NCBI RefSeq assembly: GCF_022179305.1
Contig: NZ_BPQP01000030.1
Coordinates: forward strand, 55,775 to 119,774
DNA: 64,000 bases
From: Methylobacterium iners
Lineage (GTDB): Bacteria > Pseudomonadota > Alphaproteobacteria > Rhizobiales > Beijerinckiaceae
Direction: 5' to 3'
In this document: piece after piece, positions 10,384 through 17,308 of the stretch
Numbering within the stretch: position 1 is the stretch's first letter
Layout of the letters: the number at the start of each line of letters is the position of its first letter
Program-made: the position numbers and the translations under genes
The notes under the pieces: generated by a model
The model's input: only the letters and a program-made list of their open reading frames with translations
Told to the model about the DNA's origin: nothing
Database searches by the model: none

Positions 10384-12198
10384 ATGGACGCGTCAGGGCC
10401 GGAATTGACCAGAAGAACCGGGATATCCACCGAGATGGAAGATCTCTGCGTCTACGCCGACAGGCCATTCGCCTTCGTCGGGCGGTATCTGAGGCGGCGC
10501 GCGCTCCCGCACGCGGTCATCCTGCTGTCCGTGCTCGGCGCGGTCTTCTTCTCCGTGTCGACGGATTACGCGCTCAAGGGCGTCGTCGACGCGCTGAGCA
10601 AGGGACCCGATGCGGGGATCATCTGGGGGGCGCTTGCGATCCTGGTCGCCTTCATCGCGGCCGACAACATGCTCTGGCGGGTCGCGAGCCTCGTGGGCTC
10701 CTTCACCTTCGTCGGCGTGACCGGCGACATCCGTCGCGACCTGTTCCGGCACATGACCGGACACTCGCCCTCCTTCTTCGCCGATCGTCAGCCGGGCACG
10801 CTGGCCTCTCGCATCACCGCAACGTCGAACGCGATCTTCACGGTCGAGAACATGTTCGTGTTCAACGTGATGCCGCCCTGCGTCGCGGCCTTCGGCTCGA
10901 TCCTCTACATCGCCACCGTCAGCCTCACGATGGCCCTGGTGCTTGCCGCCATCTTCGGCGCCGTGGTCGTGCTGATGTTCAAGATGGCCGCGGCCGGCAA
11001 GCCGCTCCATCACGACTTCGCCGCCAAGGCCGCGAGCGTCGACGGCGAGATGGTGGATTTGGTCGGCAACATGCCGCTGGTCCGCGCCTTCTCGGCCTTC
11101 AAGCGCGAGTACAAGCGCTTCGACGGAACGATCGGCGTCGAGATGCGCTCTCGCCGCTCCTCGCTTCTCTACCTGGAGAAGCTACGCATCGTTCACGCCA
11201 TCCTCACCGTGCTCGCCGTTCTGGGCCTGCTCTACTGGGCGATCACCCTGTGGGAGGCGGGTCAGGCCACGAACGGCGAGGTCGTCCTCGTCTGCACGCT
11301 GGGCATCCGCATCCTCGCGGCGACGCGCGACCTCGCGGTGGCGCTGGTCGATGCCACCCAGCACACGGCACGTCTCTCCGAGGCCCTGCACACCCTGCTG
11401 CAGCCCCACGATCTCACGGATCACCCCGAGGCCGTGCCGCTGGCCGGCACCGGCGCCGAGATCACCTTCGACCACGTCGCCTTCGCCTATCCCGACGGTC
11501 GCGCCGTCTTCACGGATTTCGATCTTCGGATCGAGCCGGGTCAGCGCATCGGCCTCGTCGGCAAGTCGGGCGGCGGCAAGTCGACGATCTTCTCGCTGCT
11601 CCAGCGCTTCTACGAGGTGCAGGACGGCCGCATCCTGATCAATGGCCAGGAGATCAACCGGGTCACCCAGGAGTCTCTTCGCGAGGCCATCACGGTGGTG
11701 CCCCAGGACGTGTCGATGTTCCATCGAACGCTGCGCGAGAACATCCGTTACGGCCGGCCCGACGCATCCGACGAGGATGTATGGAAGGCCGCCGCGGCGG
11801 CCCACTGCACCGACTTCATCGACGCCCTGCCCGAGGGCTTCGACACCATCGTCGGCGACCGCGGCGTGAAGCTGTCGGGCGGTCAGCGCCAGCGCATCGC
11901 CATCGCGCGTGCGATCCTGAAGGACTCCCCAATCCTGCTGCTCGACGAGGCAACCTCGGCCCTCGACGCGGAGTCGGAGGAGGCGATCCGTCACGCGCTC
12001 GCCAATCTGATGAAGGGCCGTACCGTCATCGCGATCGCACATCGGCTGTCGACGTTGAAGGACTTCGACCGGATCGTCGTGTTGGAGGGCGGCCGGATCA
12101 TCCAGGATGGCTCGCCGGACAAGCTCACCCACCTCGACGGCTTCTACCGCGAGCTCATGAAGAAGGAATCCCTCTCCTTCGCGCTCGCTGCCGCCTGA
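10384..12198 (+). CDS. ABC exporter half-transporter (membrane and ATPase domains fused)
   Basis: This protein of about 604 residues has an N-terminal six-helix type IV exporter domain (roughly residues 35-330) and a C-terminal ATPase. Walker A is GKSGGGKST, the Q-loop is VVPQDVSMFH, the signature is LSGGQRQRIAIARA, Walker B is ILLLDEATSALD, and the H-loop is IAIAHRLST. It would act as a homodimer moving lipids, glycans or drugs outward; the substrate is unknown. The start is uncertain: ATG at 10384, 10435 or further upstream are all in frame and none has a strong ribosome-binding site. It converges on the response regulator gene. Confidence 0.88.
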   Translation: MDASGPELTRRTGISTEMEDLCVYADRPFAFVGRYLRRRALPHAVILLSVLGAVFFSVSTDYALKGVVDALSKGPDAGIIWGALAILVAFIAADNMLWRVASLVGSFTFVGVTGDIRRDLFRHMTGHSPSFFADRQPGTLASRITATSNAIFTVENMFVFNVMPPCVAAFGSILYIATVSLTMALVLAAIFGAVVVLMFKMAAAGKPLHHDFAAKAASVDGEMVDLVGNMPLVRAFSAFKREYKRFDGTIGVEMRSRRSSLLYLEKLRIVHAILTVLAVLGLLYWAITLWEAGQATNGEVVLVCTLGIRILAATRDLAVALVDATQHTARLSEALHTLLQPHDLTDHPEAVPLAGTGAEITFDHVAFAYPDGRAVFTDFDLRIEPGQRIGLVGKSGGGKSTIFSLLQRFYEVQDGRILINGQEINRVTQESLREAITVVPQDVSMFHRTLRENIRYGRPDASDEDVWKAAAAAHCTDFIDALPEGFDTIVGDRGVKLSGGQRQRIAIARAILKDSPILLLDEATSALDAESEEAIRHALANLMKGRTVIAIAHRLSTLKDFDRIVVLEGGRIIQDGSPDKLTHLDGFYRELMKKESLSFALAAA

Positions 12199-12209
12199 GA
12201 GAAGCGGCT

Positions 12210-12234
12210 GCCCGCCTCTTCAGAGGGGGCGGGC
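12210..12234. terminator. Possible bidirectional terminator between convergent genes
   Basis: A GC stem (GCCCGCC with GGGCGGGC) encloses a TTCAGA-containing loop and lies between the exporter stop and the response regulator stop, overlapping the latter. No clear T-run is present, so the call is weak. Confidence 0.3.
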
Positions 12235-12594
12235 GGCCAGCTCGTTGATCGCCTTCACGATGGCTGAGGCGCGGTAGGGCTTGGTGAAGAACAAGCTGCC
12301 CGCGCCGATGCGCGGCGGCGTCTGCGTGAAGCCGGTGGCGTAGATGATGGGAAGGCCGGGCCGCATCGTCCGCGCGACCTCGGCGAGCTGCCAGCCGTCC
12401 ATCTCGCCGGGAAGGCGGATATCTGTGAAGAGGAGGTCCACCGCGACGCCCTCCTTCAGAAACTCGAGGGCCGTCTCGGCGTTCGGCGCCTGCGTGACGG
12501 CGAATCCTGCATCCTCGAGATCGGCCGTAATCACTTCGAGGAGCAGGGCCTCGTCCTCTACCATGAGAATATGCAAGGCTGGGTTCTCGCTCAT
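12220..12594 (-). CDS. Single-domain response regulator, cognate of the ethylene-receptor-like kinase
   Basis: The 124-residue receiver domain alone shows the acidic pair in ILMVEDEALLL, the phospho-acceptor in LLFTDIRLPGEMDGW, and the lysine in LFFTKPYRAS. The YATGF segment resembles the FATGUY subgroup of alphaproteobacterial single-domain regulators. Its start overlaps the stop of the upstream histidine kinase gene by 4 bases, so the pair is translationally coupled and almost certainly forms one two-component system. No output domain is present; output must go through a further partner. Confidence 0.92.
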   Translation of the reverse strand: MSENPALHILMVEDEALLLEVITADLEDAGFAVTQAPNAETALEFLKEGVAVDLLFTDIRLPGEMDGWQLAEVARTMRPGLPIIYATGFTQTPPRIGAGSLFFTKPYRASAIVKAINELAARPL

Positions 12595-13895
12595 GCGATG
12601 GAAAGCCTTGCCGATGCGAGCTGAGGGCTCGGCATGATGCGCGCGGCAATGTCGTTGAGGGTCGCGCCGGCGGGAGCGGCATCGCGCTTAGGTTCCTCAC
12701 GATAGCGCGGCAGGTAGAGCCGTACGGTGGTCCCAGTGCCCACGGTGCTCGCGAGGGTCACGTGGCCGCCGGATTGCTTCGCGAAACCGAAGACTTGGCT
12801 GAGGCCGAGTCCCGTGCCCTGCCCGACGGCCTTCGTCGTGAAGAAGGGTTCGAAGGCGCGCGCCGCGACGGTCTCGCTCATGCCGCAACCGGTGTCCACG
12901 ACCTCAATGGCGACGTGGTCGAAGGCCGGAAGCTCCGGGATTGCGGCGGCCTCGGCGGCCGGCAGGTTCTGGGTTCGTATGGTGAGCGTCCCGCCGTTCG
13001 GCATCGCGTCGCGGGCGTTGACGGCAAGGTTGAGAAGAACGCTCTCGAGCTGGTTCGCATCGACCGACACCGCCCAGAGATCGTCTGCCAAGTCCATCCG
13101 CGGGGAGGTCCCGCCACCCAGCGCGCCGCGCAAGAGCTCGGAGAGATCCCCGATCAGCCGGTTCGGCTCGACGCGCGACGCCTGCAGCGGCTGCCGCCGG
13201 GCGAAGGCCAGCATCTTCTGGACGAGGCCCGCGGCGCGCTCGGCTCCGCTCACCGCATTCTGCACGGACCGCTTCACCCGGCTGTCATCCGGCACCGCGC
13301 GATCAACACGGTCGAGGTTGGCGATCACGACGCCGAGAAGATTGTTGAAGTCGTGAGCGACGCCTCCGGTCAGCGCACCGATGGCGTCCATCTTCTGGGT
13401 CTGGCGCAACATCTCCTCGGCGCGGTCCCTCTCCGCATTGGCCTGCCGGAGAGCCTCGAGAGCCTCGTCGCGTTCCTGAATCCTGGCCACCAGTTCAGCA
13501 TTGGCCTGGCGGAGTTGCTCCGGCGACGGCAGTGCCAGAAGCCTGGGCAGGAGCGGCCACAACAGGATCGCCGTCGCGAGCGACACGATCGCCGTCGCCG
13601 CCTTCACGAGCGCCTCGGCCCCGTAATCCGGCACCCAGAGGGTCCAGATCGAGAAGAAATGGGTCGTGCCACAAGCGAGGATGAAGATCGCGAAGGCCCA
13701 GAAGATCCAGCCGAAGGCGACGTCGCGGCGTCGGGTGACGAAGACGCCAAGCGCGACGGGAATGGAGAAATACGCCGTGCCGATGATGAGATCGGCGATC
13801 ACGTGCGTCCAGATCAGCTCCGGCCGCCAAAGCAGGCAGATGCCGTGCGGCGCGAGGCTGCCCCGCTCCAGAAGGCTTGCGATGGTTTCGAACAT
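12591..13895 (-). CDS. Histidine kinase with ethylene-receptor-type membrane domain
   Basis: The 434-residue kinase has three N-terminal transmembrane helices (about residues 26-112), a coiled coil (125-168), a HisKA domain with phospho-acceptor His181 (GGVAHDFNNLL), and an HATPase domain (NARDAMP, DTGCGMSE, GTGLGLSQVFGF). The membrane domain matches the ethylene-binding domain of plant ETR1 with a constant offset of 10. Asp35, Tyr42, Phe68, Ile72, Cys75 and His79 occupy the positions of ETR1 Asp25, Tyr32, Phe58, Ile62, Cys65 and His69. Cys and His hold copper(I) in ETR1, so this protein may sense ethylene or a similar small ligand. ETR1's GAF domain is absent. It is coupled to the following single-domain regulator. 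Confidence 0.93.
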   Translation of the reverse strand: MFETIASLLERGSLAPHGICLLWRPELIWTHVIADLIIGTAYFSIPVALGVFVTRRRDVAFGWIFWAFAIFILACGTTHFFSIWTLWVPDYGAEALVKAATAIVSLATAILLWPLLPRLLALPSPEQLRQANAELVARIQERDEALEALRQANAERDRAEEMLRQTQKMDAIGALTGGVAHDFNNLLGVVIANLDRVDRAVPDDSRVKRSVQNAVSGAERAAGLVQKMLAFARRQPLQASRVEPNRLIGDLSELLRGALGGGTSPRMDLADDLWAVSVDANQLESVLLNLAVNARDAMPNGGTLTIRTQNLPAAEAAAIPELPAFDHVAIEVVDTGCGMSETVAARAFEPFFTTKAVGQGTGLGLSQVFGFAKQSGGHVTLASTVGTGTTVRLYLPRYREEPKRDAAPAGATLNDIAARIMPSPQLASARLSIA

Positions 13896-14068
13896 CGGAG
13901 GTCTCGATACGGCTTCGCCGTGTTCCGGCCGCAGGTCACGTCACCCTGCGCAGAGGATGCCGGATTTTCGGGCGCGGCGTAATGCTGCTACGGTCACAGC
14001 ACGAACTTTTGTTTAAGCGCCGGGAACAAAATCAGCGAGCCGTCTGCGCCACGCCGCGGTCGGCGAGG

Positions 14069-14752
14069 CTACTTGCACTCCTCGCGCGTGCGCTTCATGG
14101 CCTCGGCGAAGCCCGCAAGGGCATATTCGTCTGTCGTCGGGTTCCCCCGCATCGACGCCGCCTTGATCGTGAGCTTCGCCGTCCGGCCCATCTCGGCGAC
14201 GACCCGCCCCTCCTCCGCCGGGTTCTGCAGCCAGGCGTTGCCATCCTTCACGACGAGGCCGTAGCGGGCATTGCCGAGGTTGAGCGTCGGATCAGCCGAG
14301 CCTGGGCTTCCCGCGGGTCCGGGCTTGCCCTGCCCGGACGCCGGCTTGGCCGGAAAGCCCAGCATCACCGCCACCTCGTTCTGCACGTTCTCGGCTTTGC
14401 GGACGGTGACGAAGAGGTAGGCCGTGTCCCGCTTCAGGGTCTTGGGCGAGCGGGTCTGCGGCTGGGCGATGGCATAGCAGACCCGGGTCTTGCCCTGCCC
14501 CATGGCGAAGACGTTCCAGTCCCCGAAGATATCGACGGGCTTCGCCTGCTGCATCCCGGGCGCGGGAACGGACGCCTTCGCGTCGGGCTTCTCGCGGCCC
14601 CGTCGGCGCTTGGACGGTGCCTCGGACTCCTCGGCAGGCGCAGCCGGTTGAGCGAGAGCTGAGGTGAGCCCGAAAAGCTTGGCCGGTGCGACGTTGCAGA
14701 GGAGGAGGATCAGGCCTCCAAGGAGGAGGCCGTAACGAGAACCGGAGCGCAT
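14069..14752 (-). CDS. Invasion-associated locus B (IalB)-like exported protein
   Basis: The 227-residue protein has an N-terminal signal peptide (hydrophobic segment about residues 8-24, cleavage near A-L-A-Q) and a charged Pro/Ala/Lys linker (about 35-70). An IalB-like domain follows, starting at FGDWNVFAMGQGKTRVCYAI, with the two cysteines of the family (one here, one in the C-terminal REECK). The family is exported to the periplasm or outer membrane, is widespread in Hyphomicrobiales, and is of unknown biochemical function; the invasion role is from Bartonella only. It lies 173 bases upstream of the kinase operon, in the same direction. Confidence 0.8.
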   Translation of the reverse strand: MRSGSRYGLLLGGLILLLCNVAPAKLFGLTSALAQPAAPAEESEAPSKRRRGREKPDAKASVPAPGMQQAKPVDIFGDWNVFAMGQGKTRVCYAIAQPQTRSPKTLKRDTAYLFVTVRKAENVQNEVAVMLGFPAKPASGQGKPGPAGSPGSADPTLNLGNARYGLVVKDGNAWLQNPAEEGRVVAEMGRTAKLTIKAASMRGNPTTDEYALAGFAEAMKRTREECK

Positions 14753-14832
14753 CGATGGATCCTAGCGGCGTTGATTCCCGCTACCGAACGCCCGAACCGG
14801 CCGGAATTGCGGCGGAGGTACGATCCGTCGTG

Positions 14833-15093
14833 TCAGACGGCATGCGCCTCGACGGCGAAGGCGGGCCCGAGCGGGATCGCCGCCAGGGACACCGTCGCTT
14901 CCTCCGGCGACGCGACCGCGGCGCGACGGGAGGGCGGGTCGTTGTACGGCGTGTTGTAGCACTTGCGCACGGACGACCAGAATGCGTCGCGCTCCGCAGG
15001 AGCCAGGCGGCTTAAGGCGGCATCGATCTGGCTCACCGCCTCGGCGGCCAGGGCGGGCGCCTCTTCCTCACTGATCCAACTCTCGAGGGGCAT
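14833..15093 (-). CDS. Small hypothetical protein (86 aa)
   Basis: This is a small acidic, Ala-rich protein with no recognised domain. The N-terminus is MPLESWISEEEAPALA, the central part is helical (LSRLAPAERDAFW), and a single cysteine occurs in RKCYNTPYN. A GGAG motif lies six bases before the ATG at 15093. It is on the same strand downstream of argH (95-base gap) and upstream of the ialB-like gene, so it could be a third member of that transcription unit. Function unknown. Confidence 0.55.
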   Translation of the reverse strand: MPLESWISEEEAPALAAEAVSQIDAALSRLAPAERDAFWSSVRKCYNTPYNDPPSRRAAVASPEEATVSLAAIPLGPAFAVEAHAV

Positions 15094-15188
15094 GAAGGGA
15101 TCTCCAAAGCTCCGGCCAAGCTTAACCGGCTCGACCTAGCTGGACCATGAACGCGGAGGCATCCGCGCGATTTTACGCCAAACAAAAT

Positions 15189-16580
15189 TCAGGCCGCGCC
15201 TGCCGAAAGACGGGAGAGCCACGCTTCCGCCTGGGCTCGGACGTTGGCCGGCGCGGTGCCACCGTAGCTCGTGCGGCTCGCCACGGAATTCTCGACCCCC
15301 AATACCGCGTAGATTGCATCGGTAATCCGCGGTTCGGCCGCCTGCAACTCCGCCAGCGACAAATCCTCCAGGCCGACGCCCCGCGCGGCCGCGGCCCCGA
15401 CGAGCCGTCCGGTGACGTGGTGCGCCTCGCGGAACGGCAGGCCGAGCTCCCGCACCAGCCAATCGGCGAGGTCGGTCGCCGTGGCGTAGCCCGAACCCGC
15501 CGCGCGGGCGAGGACCTCGGGCACGGGCTCGAGATCGCGCACCATGCCCGTCATGGCGGCGAGACACAGGGAAAGCGCCTGGAGCGCATCGAAGGTGCCC
15601 TCCTTGTCCTCCTGCATGTCCTTGGAATAGGCGAGCGGCAGGCCCTTCATCACGATCAGAAGGCCGGTCAGCGCGCCTATCACGCGGCCGGCCTTGGCCC
15701 TGACCAGCTCGGCCGCATCCGGGTTGCGCTTCTGCGGCATAATCGAGGAGCCGGTCGTGTAGCCGTCCGACAGCCTGACGAAGCCGAACTGGGCCGAGGT
15801 CCAGACGACCAGTTCCTCGGCGAAACGCGAGAGATGCACCGCGCAGATCGAGGCGGCGGCGAGCGCTTCGAGGGCGAAGTCGCGGTCGGCGACGGAATCG
15901 AGGGAATTGGCCGTCGGCCGGTCGAAGCCGAGCGCCTGCGCGGTGGCATGGCGGTCGATCGGGAAGGACGTGCCGGCCAGCGCCGCCGCGCCCAAGGGGC
16001 ACTCGTTCAGGCGGGTGCGGGCGTCGCGAAAACGGCCGCGGTCGCGCGCCAGCATCTCGACATAGGCGAGGCAATGATGGCCGAAGGTGACGGGCTGGGC
16101 CGATTGCAGGTGCGTGAAGCCCGGCATCACGGTGCCGGCATGCGCCAGCGCCTTCTCGGCCAGCGCCCGCTGCAGATCGGCGGCCTGCGCGTCGAGGCCG
16201 TCGAGGGTGTCGCGCACCCACAGCTTCATGTCGGTGGCGACCTGGTCGTTGCGGGAACGCGCCGTGTGGAGGCGTCCGGCCGCGGAACCGACGATCTCGG
16301 TCAACCGGCTCTCGACCGACATGTGGATGTCCTCGAGTTCGCGGCGGAAGGCGAATGTGCCGCCCTCGATTTCCTGCGCCACCGCCTTGAGTCCGCTCTC
16401 GATCGCGGCCACATCCCCCGCAGGCAGGATGCCGGCCTGCCCCAGCATCGCGACATGCGCCAGCGAGCCGCGGATGTCCTGGGGCGCGAGGCGCTTGTCG
16501 AATCCGATGGAGGCGTTGATCTCCTCCATGATCTCGGCGGGGCCGCTCGCGAAGCGCCCGCCCCACATCCGGTTGCTCAT
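15189..16580 (-). CDS. argH: Argininosuccinate lyase
   Basis: The 463-residue cytoplasmic enzyme cleaves argininosuccinate to arginine and fumarate, the last step of arginine synthesis. It shows [20 protein letters not shown] at the N-terminus, [13 protein letters not shown] in the substrate site, the [14 protein letters not shown] segment, and the superfamily signature [12 protein letters not shown] with the catalytic serine loop. Length is normal. It is divergent from tlpA, 45 bases apart, so the promoters must overlap. Confidence 0.97.
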   Translation of the reverse strand: MSNRMWGGRFASGPAEIMEEINASIGFDKRLAPQDIRGSLAHVAMLGQAGILPAGDVAAIESGLKAVAQEIEGGTFAFRRELEDIHMSVESRLTEIVGSAAGRLHTARSRNDQVATDMKLWVRDTLDGLDAQAADLQRALAEKALAHAGTVMPGFTHLQSAQPVTFGHHCLAYVEMLARDRGRFRDARTRLNECPLGAAALAGTSFPIDRHATAQALGFDRPTANSLDSVADRDFALEALAAASICAVHLSRFAEELVVWTSAQFGFVRLSDGYTTGSSIMPQKRNPDAAELVRAKAGRVIGALTGLLIVMKGLPLAYSKDMQEDKEGTFDALQALSLCLAAMTGMVRDLEPVPEVLARAAGSGYATATDLADWLVRELGLPFREAHHVTGRLVGAAAARGVGLEDLSLAELQAAEPRITDAIYAVLGVENSVASRTSYGGTAPANVRAQAEAWLSRLSAGAA

Positions 16581-16625
16581 GTCGCCACAGATCCTTTCAG
16601 CAGCCCGGTTCCCGGTCTGGCCGCG

Positions 16626-17264
16626 ATGATGCCCAGGCTCACGATCGCGCTCGCCGCCGGCTCGGTGCTCGCGGCGCTGGGCGCCGGCTTCGCCCTATAC
16701 GGGACCGGCTCGACCGGCGGCAACTCCGCAGGGGCCTGCGCCGAAGCGGCGCGCAAAGCCCCCGCCCTGGCCTCCTTCGCCCGCGGCGAGGTCGCCGCCA
16801 TGCAGATCAGCGAGACGCCGCGGCCGGCCCCCGCCCTCGCCTTCAAGGGACCGGACGGCGCCGACCTGACGCTCGCGGACCTGAAGGGCCGCACCCTGCT
16901 CGTGAACCTGTGGGCGACCTGGTGCGCACCCTGCAAGGCCGAGATGCCGGCGCTGGACCGCCTCCAGGCCGAGATGGGCGGTCCGGACTTCGCGGTGGTG
17001 GCGATCAACCTCGAGACACGCAATCTCGACAAGCCGCCGCTCTGGCTGAGGGAGAACGGGATTTCGAACCTCGCCTATTACGGCGATCCCGCCGGGCGTG
17101 TGTTGCCCGCGCTTCAGAAGGAGACCGGCTCGGTCGGCCTGCCGACGACGCTCCTGATCGACGCGCGGGGCTGCACGATCGGCGTTCTGAAGGGGCCGGC
17201 AGAATGGGCGGGCGCGGATGCCAAGCGCCTGATCGGAGCGGCGCTGGGTCGGGCCGCTTCATGA
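16626..17264 (+). CDS. tlpA: TlpA-family thiol:disulfide interchange protein
   Basis: The protein has 212 residues. An N-terminal hydrophobic anchor (about residues 5-27) places it in the inner membrane facing the periplasm. The thioredoxin fold begins around residue 80 with the redox motif WATWCAPCK and ends with the cis-proline segment [10 protein letters not shown]. TlpA proteins reduce periplasmic partners such as the copper chaperones needed for cytochrome oxidase assembly. The argH-tlpA divergent pairing is common in Hyphomicrobiales. Two adjacent ATGs (16626 and 16629) could both start it. Confidence 0.9.
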   Translation: MMPRLTIALAAGSVLAALGAGFALYGTGSTGGNSAGACAEAARKAPALASFARGEVAAMQISETPRPAPALAFKGPDGADLTLADLKGRTLLVNLWATWCAPCKAEMPALDRLQAEMGGPDFAVVAINLETRNLDKPPLWLRENGISNLAYYGDPAGRVLPALQKETGSVGLPTTLLIDARGCTIGVLKGPAEWAGADAKRLIGAALGRAAS

Positions 17265-17268
17265 TTGC

Positions 17269-17291
17269 GGGCGGGGCTGGTGGCCCCGCCC
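17269..17291. terminator. Hairpin between convergent tlpA and RTX gene
   Basis: A 9-bp GC stem (GGGCGGGGC paired with GCCCCGCCC) with a 5-base loop sits in the 44-base gap between the two stop codons. The T content after it is low on either side, so it is a likely but not ideal bidirectional terminator. Confidence 0.55.
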
Positions 17292-17308
17292 TTCGTCACG
17301 CCGATACG

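Noticed and set aside
15147-16625. Long plus-strand frame opposite argH, continuous with tlpA
   Set aside because: It is a shadow of the high-GC argH gene. The composition is not protein-like, and TlpA has a clear signal-anchor start at 16626.
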